Shown piece by piece: positions 55,049 through 63,997 of a stretch of 64,000 bases of DNA. Source of the stretch: FEB-25 sp963822175 (GTDB lineage Bacteria; Chloroflexota; Anaerolineae; Anaerolineales; UBA4823); contig CAWGGJ010000013.1 of assembly GCA_963822175.1 (NCBI GenBank), forward strand, positions 62,001-126,000. Direction: 5' to 3'. Made by a program: the position numbers and the translations under genes. The stretch's first letter is position 1. Every line of letters starts with the position of its first letter. The notes under the pieces were generated by a model. The model did not search any database. It saw only the letters and a program-made list of their open reading frames with translations, and was not told the DNA's origin.

Positions 55049-56209
55049 ATGCACAAGATTTCTCGGAACACCCGGGTTGTCCTTTCTATATTCATCTTCT
55101 TTTCAATTGTGAGCCTGGCTTGCGGTGTACCTGCCCGCAGTCTCACCACTCCCCAACCAACCCCTGCCGAAGAGGTCGTTCAGTTGGTTCCTGCCAGCGA
55201 TACTCCACCCACAACATTGGTGATGGATGAAGACCAGGTTTTAGTGGATTTGTATTCCAGGCTGAATCCTTCTGTGGTCAATATCACGGTTTACCTCGAC
55301 CAGGATGGACAGCTAACATCTTTTGCCCAGGGTTCAGGCTTTGTCTATGATGATCAGGGGCATGTCCTGACCAATGCACATGTAGTACATGGAACGGATG
55401 CAGTGGAGGTGGTTTTTTCAGATGGCTTGATCCGTGAAGCATCGGTCATCGGTGAAGATCTCCATAGCGACCTGGCGGTTCTCCAGGTTGAGCTTCCTGA
55501 GGGCATAACAGCCATACCGATGGGTGAGATGGACAATTTAGCGGTTGGTCAGACTGTGGTAGCCATTGGGAATCCTTTTGGATTGGAGGGCACACTAACC
55601 CGTGGCATCATCAGTGCATTAGGGCGCACCATACCTGCCCTGACTGTATTCTCCATTCCCCAGGCTATTCAAACCGATGCTGCGATAAACCCAGGTAATT
55701 CAGGCGGTCCCTTGCTTAATTTGAACGGCGAGGTGGTTGGCGTCAATGCCCAGATCGAGACGAACGGCACCTCCGATAGTAATATTGGGGTAGGGTTTGC
55801 CATCCCGGTCAGTATCATACGGCGGGTTGTTCCAGCCTTGATTGAAACGGGGCATTATGATTGGCCATATTTGGGAGTGTCTGGTTATACTGTAAATCCA
55901 CCGTTGGTCAAGGCCATGAATCTGCCAGTGGAGCAAGGGGCTTACGTTTCCTCTGTTCCCGATGGGGGACCGGCTCAGGCTGCAGGATTGCAAAGCACTA
56001 CTGATATCATCACCCAGGATGGTCGCCAGGTAGAAGTGGGAGGCGACATCATCACTGCTATTGATGGTCAGCCGGTAAAAACATTTGATGATATCCTGCT
56101 CTACCTAACCCTGCAGACAACTCCAGGCCAAACTGTGATCCTGACTATTCTACGCGATGGTCAATATCAGGATATAAGCTTGCAGCTAGGTACGCGCCCG
56201 ACAGAGTAA
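55049..56209 (+). CDS. HtrA/DegP-like serine protease lipoprotein
   Basis: This 386-residue trypsin-like protease has lipobox SLAC with Cys25, so it is a membrane-anchored lipoprotein. The catalytic triad is H111 (LTNAHVVHG), D141 (HSDLAVLQ) and S218 (NPGNSGGPLL). A single C-terminal PDZ domain spans about 285-380 (GAYVSSVPDGGPAQAAGLQ, GGDIITAIDGQPVKTFDD). It should act in extracytoplasmic protein quality control. GAAAGG precedes the ATG. A bidirectional terminator separates it from the convergent dehydrogenase gene. Confidence 0.94.
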   Translation: MHKISRNTRVVLSIFIFFSIVSLACGVPARSLTTPQPTPAEEVVQLVPASDTPPTTLVMDEDQVLVDLYSRLNPSVVNITVYLDQDGQLTSFAQGSGFVYDDQGHVLTNAHVVHGTDAVEVVFSDGLIREASVIGEDLHSDLAVLQVELPEGITAIPMGEMDNLAVGQTVVAIGNPFGLEGTLTRGIISALGRTIPALTVFSIPQAIQTDAAINPGNSGGPLLNLNGEVVGVNAQIETNGTSDSNIGVGFAIPVSIIRRVVPALIETGHYDWPYLGVSGYTVNPPLVKAMNLPVEQGAYVSSVPDGGPAQAAGLQSTTDIITQDGRQVEVGGDIITAIDGQPVKTFDDILLYLTLQTTPGQTVILTILRDGQYQDISLQLGTRPTE

Positions 56210-56239
56210 GCAATTCTCTGGACTTACACGAAATAACTT

Positions 56240-56267
56240 GGAGCGCCCGGGTAATTCCGGGCGCTCC
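56240..56267. terminator. Bidirectional terminator
   Basis: GGAGCGCCCGG (56240-56250) pairs perfectly with CCGGGCGCTCC (56257-56267) around GTAATT, between the convergent htrA-like and dehydrogenase genes. T tracts are weak. Confidence 0.7.
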
Positions 56268-56288
56268 ATCTGCCAGCAAATCCATTGC

Positions 56289-57308
56289 TCAATACTCAAG
56301 TGATAAATCAAGGCGGTTATATAGCGGTAGCTCTTCCAGGTAACGTTGTAGGTTCTGGATGAATAAACCTGCAGCCCGCTCGTCGTAATGGGGCGAAAAA
56401 CCGGCAATGTGTGGGGATATGATCACATTCGTCAGTTTCCATAGTGGACTATCCTGGGGCAGGGGTTCTGACGGAAATACATCCAGGGCAGCACCAGCGA
56501 TCTTATGCTCGCGCAACATAGGTATCAACACGTTATGGTCGACGATCTCACCCCGCGAGATATCGATCAGGTAAGCACTCGGTTTTAATACTGCCAGCTC
56601 TTTGGCTCCAAGTAAACCGCGGGTTGCTGATGTTCTTGGTAATGTAACCACCACGTAGTCACATTCCTTCAACATTGCCCCCAATGCCTGGGGAGGATAT
56701 AACCTGTTCACCAGGTCACCACCCGGATCACCTGTTCCATCAATGATATAGCCGATATCTTCAGGATGCTTGACGTCGCGCTTGGTGGCCAGTACTGCTG
56801 CCCCGAAGACCTGTAATAATCGGGCAATTTGCCTTCCAATACTGCCATAACCAACAATCCCTACCGTGCTGCCGCGCAGCTCTTGCGGATTAAACAAATC
56901 CCATCTACCTGATGGCCAATCTGAGCGCTTCTGGTGGATGAACATATCAGGAAGGTGATGACCCAATGCCAGCATCATCATTACGGCATGTTCCGCCATC
57001 TGTGGTGCTGATGCACCGCTCATGCTGGTAACGCTCATCCCCTCCCGGTGAAGGATGGGTTCCTCCAGGGCATGATCCAACCCTGCCCAATGAAACTGGA
57101 TCCAGCGCAGGCGAGGAGCTAGTTCAGGTTTTGGCAATACCCGGTTGGTATAAAGCACCTCCACCCGCTTCCATACATCATCACTGATCTCATCCACTTT
57201 GCGAGCTTCGATCTTTTGTACCGAGAGGCGCGGCGAGGTTGCGGATATTTGTTTGATCAACTCATCGTTGAAGCCGAGTGTGATTAGAACTTCAATTGGA
57301 TCATTCAT
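56289..57308 (-). CDS. D-isomer-specific 2-hydroxyacid dehydrogenase
   Basis: This 339-residue NAD(P)-dependent enzyme has the Rossmann motif TVGIVGYGSIGRQIARLL (about residues 148-165), with the loop ALATKRD-type acceptor region, then LIDISRGEIVDHNVL (conserved Arg), the Glu-containing ALDVFPSEPLP and catalytic His in ISPHIAGFSPHYDERA. An insertion of about 20 residues (DIGYIIDGTGDPGGDL) after the Rossmann motif is seen in a subgroup. Substrate might be glyoxylate, hydroxypyruvate or a phosphonate-type acid; it cannot be decided. Confidence 0.9.
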   Translation of the reverse strand: MNDPIEVLITLGFNDELIKQISATSPRLSVQKIEARKVDEISDDVWKRVEVLYTNRVLPKPELAPRLRWIQFHWAGLDHALEEPILHREGMSVTSMSGASAPQMAEHAVMMMLALGHHLPDMFIHQKRSDWPSGRWDLFNPQELRGSTVGIVGYGSIGRQIARLLQVFGAAVLATKRDVKHPEDIGYIIDGTGDPGGDLVNRLYPPQALGAMLKECDYVVVTLPRTSATRGLLGAKELAVLKPSAYLIDISRGEIVDHNVLIPMLREHKIAGAALDVFPSEPLPQDSPLWKLTNVIISPHIAGFSPHYDERAAGLFIQNLQRYLEELPLYNRLDLSLEY

Positions 57309-57507
57309 GATTCACCTTCATGGTGGGGGATAAGTGTTGGATAGATTGGGTATTTGTAAGTAAATTCTACCAATGATCTATGCAGTTTACTCTTTTTGTT
57401 TACCACTATTGTACCCAATACATTCAGGCTATTTTACCCAATTTACTCTATAGCATTATTTTCGATTGTTTCTAACGAAACATTCATCCATGAATATGCA
57501 GATTAGG

Positions 57508-57536
57508 TTTACAAATTATAAAGACATCGATATAAT
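57508..57536 (+). promoter_or_regulatory. Promoter of the marR-ABC exporter operon
   Basis: TTTACA (57508-57513) and TATAAT (57531-57536) are separated by exactly 17 bases. TTAAC...GTTAA arms (57547-57566) overlap the early transcribed region and could be a MarR autoregulatory site. Confidence 0.7.
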
Positions 57537-57569
57537 GAAGCCTTCTTAACTATTTAGAAAGGTTAATGT

Positions 57570-58022
57570 ATGCAATCGACAGATTCTTTGGTGATAACGT
57601 TACAGGAAGCGTTTGGAATTTTTAGACACCGCATGATGGGTAACTTATTCGTATTTGCCAAGGACAAAGGGCTGACGATGGCGCAGTTTGGTACCCTGCT
57701 CCACATTTTCCACAAAGGCGGATGTGGTGTGTCCGATATTGGAAGTGATCTCGGGGTAACCAATTCAGCCGCCAGTCAGATGCTTGAGCGCCTGGTGCAG
57801 CTTAAACTAATTACCCGCTCAGAAGACCCCACGGATCGACGTGTCAAGCAAATTGTGCTGACCGATAAAGGTCGCCAAATACTACAGGAAGGGAACCTGG
57901 CGAATCGCAACTGGCTGGAAGAGCTGGCTCAAACCATGACTGCTGAAGAACAGGAGCAGGTCAGGGAGGCTATCGTTATCTTATTGCAAAAAGCTCACCA
58001 GTTTGATCCACAACCTAAATAA
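57570..58022 (+). CDS. MarR-family transcriptional regulator
   Basis: This 150-residue winged-helix regulator has TMAQFGTLLHIFHKGGCGVSDIGSDLGVTNSAASQMLERLVQLKLITR, followed by the wing EDPTDRRVKQIVLTDKGRQILQ. The dimerisation helices lie at both ends. AAAGG lies at 57556-57560. It is first in the run toward the heterodimeric exporter (160 bases away) and probably represses it, with release by an exported drug or metabolite. Confidence 0.93.
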   Translation: MQSTDSLVITLQEAFGIFRHRMMGNLFVFAKDKGLTMAQFGTLLHIFHKGGCGVSDIGSDLGVTNSAASQMLERLVQLKLITRSEDPTDRRVKQIVLTDKGRQILQEGNLANRNWLEELAQTMTAEEQEQVREAIVILLQKAHQFDPQPK

Positions 58023-58182
58023 TCCTTTCCTACAAATGCGAGATGCACCTTCCCATTGTTGGAGCATGTGGTTTATAAATGCTGTGATGACTCAAATCAT
58101 GCAGACATAAGGTGAATGGGTAAGCAAATATAAATGAATTCGAATCAATTTTCAAAATAAATCTATAGGAACGAACACAACC

Positions 58183-60378
58183 ATGCTGCGAATAATCAAA
58201 TACTTAAAACCATATCGACTTTTGATCCTGCTAACCATAGTTTTACTGTTTGTGCAGGCATTTGCCGACCTGGCTTTGCCCAGCTATATGGCGGATATCG
58301 TTAATGTCGGAATCCAACAGGGTGGAGTTGAAAATGCTGTCCCGGTTGCCATCCGCCAAGGTTCAATGGACAAGGTCACCATATTCATGAGCCCAGAGGA
58401 TAAGGCCAGGGTGCTCTCCGACTACACGTTAGTGGATAAGGATTCCCCTGATTATGCCACCTATGTTGAACTCTACCCCACCCTTGCTCAGGAACCTATC
58501 TATGTTCTGAATGAGGTCGATAGCGCAGAGATAGCCTGGTTGAACCCGGTGATGGGCGAGGCAATTTTGAAAGTCAGCAAAATAGCCAGCATGGGGTTTG
58601 ACCTGTCCACGTTGCCTCCGGGAATGGATCTATCCAATTTGATCAGCAACTTCCCCAGGAACAGCAAGCGAAGATTGATGCAGCCAATCAAAAAATGGAT
58701 AGGACTGAGCGAGAGCGTGATCGTCCAGGCAACCGCTGGGCCGATCCTGGAAGAGTATAAAGCACTTGGTATGGACACCTTGAAACTGTCGACCAGCTAT
58801 ATTATTCAGATCGGCTTGATTATGCTGGTCATCACCTTGATCTCCGGGACATGTATGATCATTGTGGGTTATCTCTCGGCTCAAACTGGTGCCGGACTGG
58901 CGCGTGATCTACGCCGGTACGTGTTCCAACGGGTCGAAAGTTTTTCCGCCACCGAATTCGATAAATTCTCCACCGCCTCGTTGATCACCCGATCTACGAA
59001 TGACATTACCCAGATCCAGATGGTCGTCGTCATTATCATGCGCATGGTTTTCTACGCCCCAATCATTGCAATCGGTGGCATTATCCGCGCCACCCAAACC
59101 AGCGCGGGTATGTGGTGGATCATTGCCCTGGCGGTCATTGTACTGCTCGGCTTGATCATTTCTGTATTCACCATCGCCCTGCCAAAATTCAAGATCATCC
59201 AAAGCCTGCTTGACCGGCTCAACCTGGTTGTGCGTGAAAACCTGTCCGGCATGATGGTCATCCGGGCATTCAACATGCAGTCCTTTGAGGAAAACCGCTT
59301 CGATAAAGCCAATATAGATGTCACCCGTAATTACCTGTTCGTCAACCGGGTCATGGTCATCATGATGCCGTTGATGATGCTGGTGATGAACATTGTGACG
59401 ATAACGATCCTTTGGGTTGGAGCCCACCAGGTAGCTGAGGCAAGTATCCAGGTTGGCGACATGATGGCCTTCATGCAATACGCCATGCAGATCCTGTTTT
59501 CCTTCCTCATGCTGGCAATGATTTTCATCATGCTACCAAGAGCAGCTGTATCTGGAGACCGTGTTGCTGATGTGCTGGAGACCGAACCAGTCATCAAAGA
59601 CCCGCAGGAACCACAGCAATTTGCTGAGCCATTCAAGGGATCGGTTGAATTCAGGAATGTATCTTTCCGCTATCCCGGCGCGGAAGAAGATGTATTGCAT
59701 AATATCAGTTTTACTGCCCAACCTGGTCAAACCACTGCATTGATTGGAACCACAGGTTCGGGTAAATCCACGATTGTCAACTTGATTCCACGCTTGTATG
59801 AAGTCACTGAGGGGGCTATCTACGTGGATGGGACCGATATTCGCCATGTCAGGCAGCATGAATTACGCGATCGGATCGGTTACATTCCACAGAAAGGCAC
59901 CTTGTTCTCCGGTACGATCGAAAGCAACCTGTTATACGGGGATCAAAACGCCAGCGATGAAGAGCTAAAAAAGGCTGTAGAAATTGCACAGGCCAGCGAA
60001 TTCATCGATACCGAGCAAGCTGGTATGCAATCTGAAGTTGCGCAGGGGGGGACAAACTGGTCCGGTGGTCAGAAGCAACGCCTGGCAATTGCGCGGGCTT
60101 TGGTGAAAAAAGCGCCTATCTACATCTTTGACGACAGCTTTTCCGCACTGGATTTCAAGACCGATGCAAGGTTACGCAAAGCCCTCAAGGATCAGACGGG
60201 CCAGAGCACCATGATGATTGTGACACAGCGTATTGCCACGATCAAGAATGCCGAGCAGATCATCGTACTTGACGAAGGCAAGATCGTTAGCAAAGGCACT
60301 CATGAGGAACTTATGGAGGAATCTGAAATATACCGAGGCATTGCCTTGTTGCAGTTGAGCAAGGAGGAGTTATCATGA
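58183..60378 (+). CDS. ABC multidrug exporter subunit A (degenerate-site NBD)
   Basis: This 731-residue half-transporter fuses six membrane segments to an ATPase domain. About 150 extracytoplasmic residues are inserted between TM1 and TM2 (residues ~45-195). The NBD has Walker A GTTGSGKST, canonical signature WSGGQKQR, and Walker B IYIFDDSFSALD, in which Asp replaces the catalytic Glu. That degeneracy is typical of one half of heterodimeric exporters such as TM287/288 or LmrCD. The stop overlaps the next start (ATGA), so subunits are made 1:1. Confidence 0.94.
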   Translation: MLRIIKYLKPYRLLILLTIVLLFVQAFADLALPSYMADIVNVGIQQGGVENAVPVAIRQGSMDKVTIFMSPEDKARVLSDYTLVDKDSPDYATYVELYPTLAQEPIYVLNEVDSAEIAWLNPVMGEAILKVSKIASMGFDLSTLPPGMDLSNLISNFPRNSKRRLMQPIKKWIGLSESVIVQATAGPILEEYKALGMDTLKLSTSYIIQIGLIMLVITLISGTCMIIVGYLSAQTGAGLARDLRRYVFQRVESFSATEFDKFSTASLITRSTNDITQIQMVVVIIMRMVFYAPIIAIGGIIRATQTSAGMWWIIALAVIVLLGLIISVFTIALPKFKIIQSLLDRLNLVVRENLSGMMVIRAFNMQSFEENRFDKANIDVTRNYLFVNRVMVIMMPLMMLVMNIVTITILWVGAHQVAEASIQVGDMMAFMQYAMQILFSFLMLAMIFIMLPRAAVSGDRVADVLETEPVIKDPQEPQQFAEPFKGSVEFRNVSFRYPGAEEDVLHNISFTAQPGQTTALIGTTGSGKSTIVNLIPRLYEVTEGAIYVDGTDIRHVRQHELRDRIGYIPQKGTLFSGTIESNLLYGDQNASDEELKKAVEIAQASEFIDTEQAGMQSEVAQGGTNWSGGQKQRLAIARALVKKAPIYIFDDSFSALDFKTDARLRKALKDQTGQSTMMIVTQRIATIKNAEQIIVLDEGKIVSKGTHEELMEESEIYRGIALLQLSKEELS

Positions 60379-62258
60379 TGCACAGCACTAATACTCCTGG
60401 TAATCGAAGTACCACAAGAGGCGGCCCGATGGGCGGCCCAATGGGGCGCGGTGGCCCAATGGCAATGTTAGGTAAAGCCGAAAAGCCGCGTGACTTTAAA
60501 GGCACGCTGAATAAGCTGATCCAATATCTTGGGCATTACAAGCTTTTGATCTTATTTGTCTGGATCCTGGCAATTGCTTCCACAGCGGCGGCGATCTTTG
60601 GCCCCAAGATCCTCGGAAATGCCACGACCGAACTTTTCTCCGGTGTGAAGGCTGAGCTGGCTGGTACCGGTACGATCGACTTTACTGCCATCGGCAATAT
60701 CCTCCTGCAAGCGCTGTTGCTGTATGTGTTTTCTGCCACGCTGAGCTTCGCTCAAGGGTGGATCATGACCGGTGTAGCGATGAAAATCACTTACACCTTT
60801 CGTAAGGACATCGCTGAAAAGATCAACCATATGCCACTTCGTTACTTTGATGGTACGAGCCATGGAGAGGTGCTCTCCCGTGTCACCAACGATGTGGATA
60901 CCGTTAACACGACTTTAAATCAGAGCCTGACGGGGATTATTACTTCTGTGACAACGCTCTTAGGGATAACAGTGATGATGTTCACCATTAGCTGGCAGAT
61001 GACCCTGGTGGCTTTGGGCACCCTCCCGTTGTCTTTTGGCATCCTTGGCCTGATCATGAGCAAATCGCAGGTCTACTTTAAACGCCGGCAGGACTACCTG
61101 GGTCACATCAATGGTCATGTAGATGAAATGTACGGGGGGCATGTTGTGGTGAAAGCCTTTAATGGGGAGGCCAAGAGTGTCGAATATTTTGACCAGCTCA
61201 ACGAAACCCTCTTCGACTCAGCCTGGAAATCAGAATTCCTGACCGGATTGTTGTTCCCTATCATGAATTTCGTTGGCAACCTGGGTTACGTTGCCATATG
61301 CGTCCTGGGCGGTTACCTGGTGGTCAAGGGCAGCATACCCGTCGGAGATATCCAGGCCTTTATCCAATACATGCGCTCATTTACCCAGCCCATCACGCAG
61401 ATCGCCCAAATATCCAATGTTCTACAAGGAACGATCGCTGCGGCGGAGCGCGTGTTTGAATTCCTGGCTGAACCTGAGGAGATTCCCGACACTGAGAATC
61501 CCGTCCAGGTGACCAATTTTGAGGGTCGTGTGGATTTCAAGAATGTCCACTTCGGATACAGCCCGGATAAGATCATCATCAACGACTTTACCTTCTACGC
61601 TGAACCTGGCCAGAAGATCGCCATCGTTGGCCCGACCGGCGCTGGGAAAACCACCATGGTCAAATTACTGATGCGCTTCTATGACGTCAACAGTGGCGCC
61701 ATCCTGGTGGATGGCCATAATATCAAGGATTTAAATCGCAATGACCTGCGCTGCATGTTTGGGATGGTTTTGCAGGATACCTGGCTTTACAATGGGACCA
61801 TCATGGAGAACATCCGCTACGGTCGCATGAATGCCACGGATGAGGAAGTTATCGCGGCGGCCAAGGCAGCGCGTGTGGATCATTTCGTCCGCACCCTGCC
61901 GGAAGGTTACAATTTGGTGCTCAATGAAGAGTCTTCCAATATATCGCAAGGTCAAATGCAGCTGATGACCATCGCCCGTGCCTTCTTGGTTGACCCAACC
62001 ATACTCATCCTGGATGAAGCCACCAGTTCAGTGGATACTCACACGGAGATCCAGATCCAAAAAGCAATGGATACCTTAATGAAAGGCCGTACCAGCTTTA
62101 TCATCGCCCATCGCCTGTCCACCATCCGTGAAGCAGACTGGATCCTGGTGATGAAGGACGGAGATATAGTGGAGCAGGGCAAGCACGCGAAATTGCTGGC
62201 AAAGAATGGTTTCTATGCCGAGCTGTACAACAGCCAGTTCGAAGGAAAAGAGATCTAG
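60375..62258 (+). CDS. ABC multidrug exporter subunit B (catalytic NBD)
   Basis: This 627-residue half-transporter has an unusual Gly/Pro/Met-rich cytosolic tail (STTRGGPMGGPMGRGGPM), then six membrane segments and an NBD with Walker A GPTGAGKTT, signature ISQGQMQLM and Walker B ILILDEATSSVD with the catalytic Glu. Its signature is the altered one (SQGQ), while subunit A has SGGQ, so the active site combines this Walker A/B with subunit A's signature. It is coupled by ATGA to the preceding gene. Confidence 0.94.
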   Translation: MMHSTNTPGNRSTTRGGPMGGPMGRGGPMAMLGKAEKPRDFKGTLNKLIQYLGHYKLLILFVWILAIASTAAAIFGPKILGNATTELFSGVKAELAGTGTIDFTAIGNILLQALLLYVFSATLSFAQGWIMTGVAMKITYTFRKDIAEKINHMPLRYFDGTSHGEVLSRVTNDVDTVNTTLNQSLTGIITSVTTLLGITVMMFTISWQMTLVALGTLPLSFGILGLIMSKSQVYFKRRQDYLGHINGHVDEMYGGHVVVKAFNGEAKSVEYFDQLNETLFDSAWKSEFLTGLLFPIMNFVGNLGYVAICVLGGYLVVKGSIPVGDIQAFIQYMRSFTQPITQIAQISNVLQGTIAAAERVFEFLAEPEEIPDTENPVQVTNFEGRVDFKNVHFGYSPDKIIINDFTFYAEPGQKIAIVGPTGAGKTTMVKLLMRFYDVNSGAILVDGHNIKDLNRNDLRCMFGMVLQDTWLYNGTIMENIRYGRMNATDEEVIAAAKAARVDHFVRTLPEGYNLVLNEESSNISQGQMQLMTIARAFLVDPTILILDEATSSVDTHTEIQIQKAMDTLMKGRTSFIIAHRLSTIREADWILVMKDGDIVEQGKHAKLLAKNGFYAELYNSQFEGKEI

Positions 62259-62278
62259 ATAAGTTCTATGATATAGCC

Positions 62279-62308
62279 ATGCCCAGGTGTAACAGCCTGG
62301 GCATTTTT
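62279..62308 (+). terminator. Terminator of the exporter operon
   Basis: ATGCCCAGG (62279-62287) pairs perfectly with CCTGGGCAT (62296-62304), followed by TTTTTATTATT. Confidence 0.9.
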
Positions 62309-62361
62309 ATTATTGTGACTAAAATGACATATGTCATAAATTCGAAAATGACAAATGGTAT

Positions 62362-62391
62362 TTGAATTCATTATCCATTTGGTGCTATGAT
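62362..62391 (+). promoter_or_regulatory. Promoter of the structured RNA upstream of purB
   Basis: TTGAAT (62362-62367) and TATGAT (62386-62391) are 18 bases apart, and the -10 is TGn-extended (TGCTATGAT). Transcription would start near 62398, about 14 bases before the RNA's outer stem. Confidence 0.65.
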
Positions 62392-62411
62392 GATTATGCA
62401 CAACTGAATAA

Positions 62412-62537
62412 GCCGGAGCGATCAAAAGTATATAAAACTGGCAAGAATCTTGCTTTGCAAGACAGCTGGGCAGGCTGATAATAGAATGCCAGATACTACC
62501 CGCTGTTATGCGGGATAAAGGATCGCTCCGGCGTTTT
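62412..62537 (+). ncRNA. Compact structured RNA ending in a terminator, upstream of purB
   Basis: GCCGGAGCGATC (62412-62423) pairs perfectly over 12 bp with GATCGCTCCGGC (62521-62532), which is followed by GTTTTTG, so the outer stem is itself a terminator. Inside, AGTAT and CTGGCA pair with TGCCAG and ATACT to form a long arm with a 6-nt bulge, holding two small hairpins (TCTTGC-ttt-GCAAGA and CAGC/GCTG). A separate 5-bp hairpin (CCCGC-tgttat-GCGGG) sits on the 3' side. It has its own promoter at 62362. No known riboswitch consensus fits by eye; a short 6S-like RNA or a purB leader element are the main readings. Confidence 0.55.
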
Positions 62538-62554
62538 TGTTCTATAATATCCCT

Positions 62555-63950
62555 ATGACCATGGATTACACAACCTACTTATCCCCTTTCACCTGGCGCT
62601 ATGGCAGCCAGGCTATGCGCCAGTTCTGGAGCGAGGTGCATAAGCGCTTGCTTTGGCGCAAGCTGTGGGTGACACTGGCAGAGGTCCAGGCTGAATACGA
62701 CCTGGTCTCGCCAACCCAGGTGATGGATCTGCAGAAGCATGTGGCTGATGTGGATGTGCCGCGTGCCCTGGAGATCGAGGCCGAGATCCACCACGACCTG
62801 ATGGCTGAACTAAAAGTATTTGCGGAGCAATCCCCACTGGGTGGGGGCATCCTGCACCTGGGTGCCACCTCGATGGATATCGAGGATAATGCCGATGTAC
62901 TGCGCCAACGGGAATCCCTTGACCTGGTGTTGAAGGAATTACAGGAGCTGCTTCTGCTTTTTGCAGAGAAGGTTGATACATGGGCAGACCTCCCATTGAT
63001 CGCCTTCACCCACATGCAACCCGCAGAGCCATCCACGCTTGGTTACCGGTTGGCTGGTTATGCCCAGGACCTGCTCATGGATTGGCAAAACTTACAGCAG
63101 ATCAGGAAAGAGCTGCGTGGGAAGGGCTTCAAGGGCGCTGTAGGTACAGGGGCAGCCTATGCTGAGCTGATCGGTGCAGACAATCTGGCTGAATTTGAGC
63201 ACCGCCTTTCCACCCGCCTGGATCTGCCTTTCTTCCCGGTGTCCACGCAAGTTTACCCACGCAAGCAGGATTACTTCCTGCTGAGCCAGCTGGCAGGCCT
63301 GGGTGCTTCACTGCATAAATTCGCCTTTGACCTGCGCTTGCTGCAGTCTGCTCCGGTCGGTGAGCTGAACGAACCCTTTCGGCAGGCAGCAGGTGGGTTC
63401 CTCCGCCATGCCGTTCAAGCGCAACCCGATCAACGCCGAGAAGATCGACTCGCTGGCACGCCTGCTGGCGCAGCTGCCGCGCACTGCCTGGGATAACGCC
63501 GCCAATTCGCTCCTGGAACGCACCCTGGACGACTCGGCCAACCGCAGGAGCATTATTCCGGAGGCTTTCCTGGTCTGTGACGAGCTGCTGCTGACCGCCA
63601 AACGCATTTTGAGCGGATTGCAGGTCAATGAGACTGCCATACAACGCAACCTCGAAGTTCATGCTCCTTTTGCTGCCGTTGAGCGCGTGCTGATGAGACT
63701 GGTAAAAGCCGGGGCAGACCGCCAGGTGATGCACGAGTACCTGCGCGAGCATTCCCTAACCGCCTGGGGTGCGGTTCAGTCTGGAAATCCTAATCCATTG
63801 GCTGAATTGATCAGCCACGACCCTGAGATCAACCGCTTTCTACCTGCAGACGAATTGAACCTGCTGATGGATATCTCCCATTACCTGGGAGACGCTCCCG
63901 GGCGCGCCCGGGGGATGGCAGCAACCATCCGCAATACACTAAAATCCTAA
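62555..63950 (+). pseudogene. purB: Adenylosuccinate lyase, frameshifted
   Basis: This enzyme cleaves SAICAR to AICAR and adenylosuccinate to AMP in purine synthesis. The N-terminal half has LHLGATSMDIEDNADVLRQRESL, AFTHMQPAEPSTLGYRLAGYAQD and FKGAVGTGAAYAELIG. After ELNEPF the frame shifts near 63381 and resumes as GRQQVGSSAMPFKRNPINAEK, the superfamily signature with its catalytic loop. Removing one base gives a continuous protein of about 464 residues. Since purB is rarely dispensable, a base-calling error is likely. ATG 62555 has no ribosome-binding site; TATAAT at 62543-62548 lies seven bases upstream, which would suit a leaderless transcript. Confidence 0.88.
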
Positions 63951-63967
63951 AAATACCAAATAAAACA

Positions 63968-63997
63968 ACCTCGGCTATAGATTTCCATAACCGAGGT
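63968..63997 (+). terminator. purB terminator (at the window edge)
   Basis: ACCTCGG (63968-63974) pairs with CCGAGGT (63991-63997), and the inner bases can extend the stem. The T tract, if any, lies beyond the window. Confidence 0.6.

Noticed and set aside
58909..59478. 189-codon minus-strand ORF rich in His and Asp
   Set aside because: It lies wholly inside the ABC exporter gene and its composition mirrors the sense codons; no ribosome-binding site.
62412..62537. Matching the purB leader RNA to T-box, TPP, purine, glycine or ykkC-type riboswitches
   Set aside because: None of the conserved sequence blocks of those classes could be found by eye.
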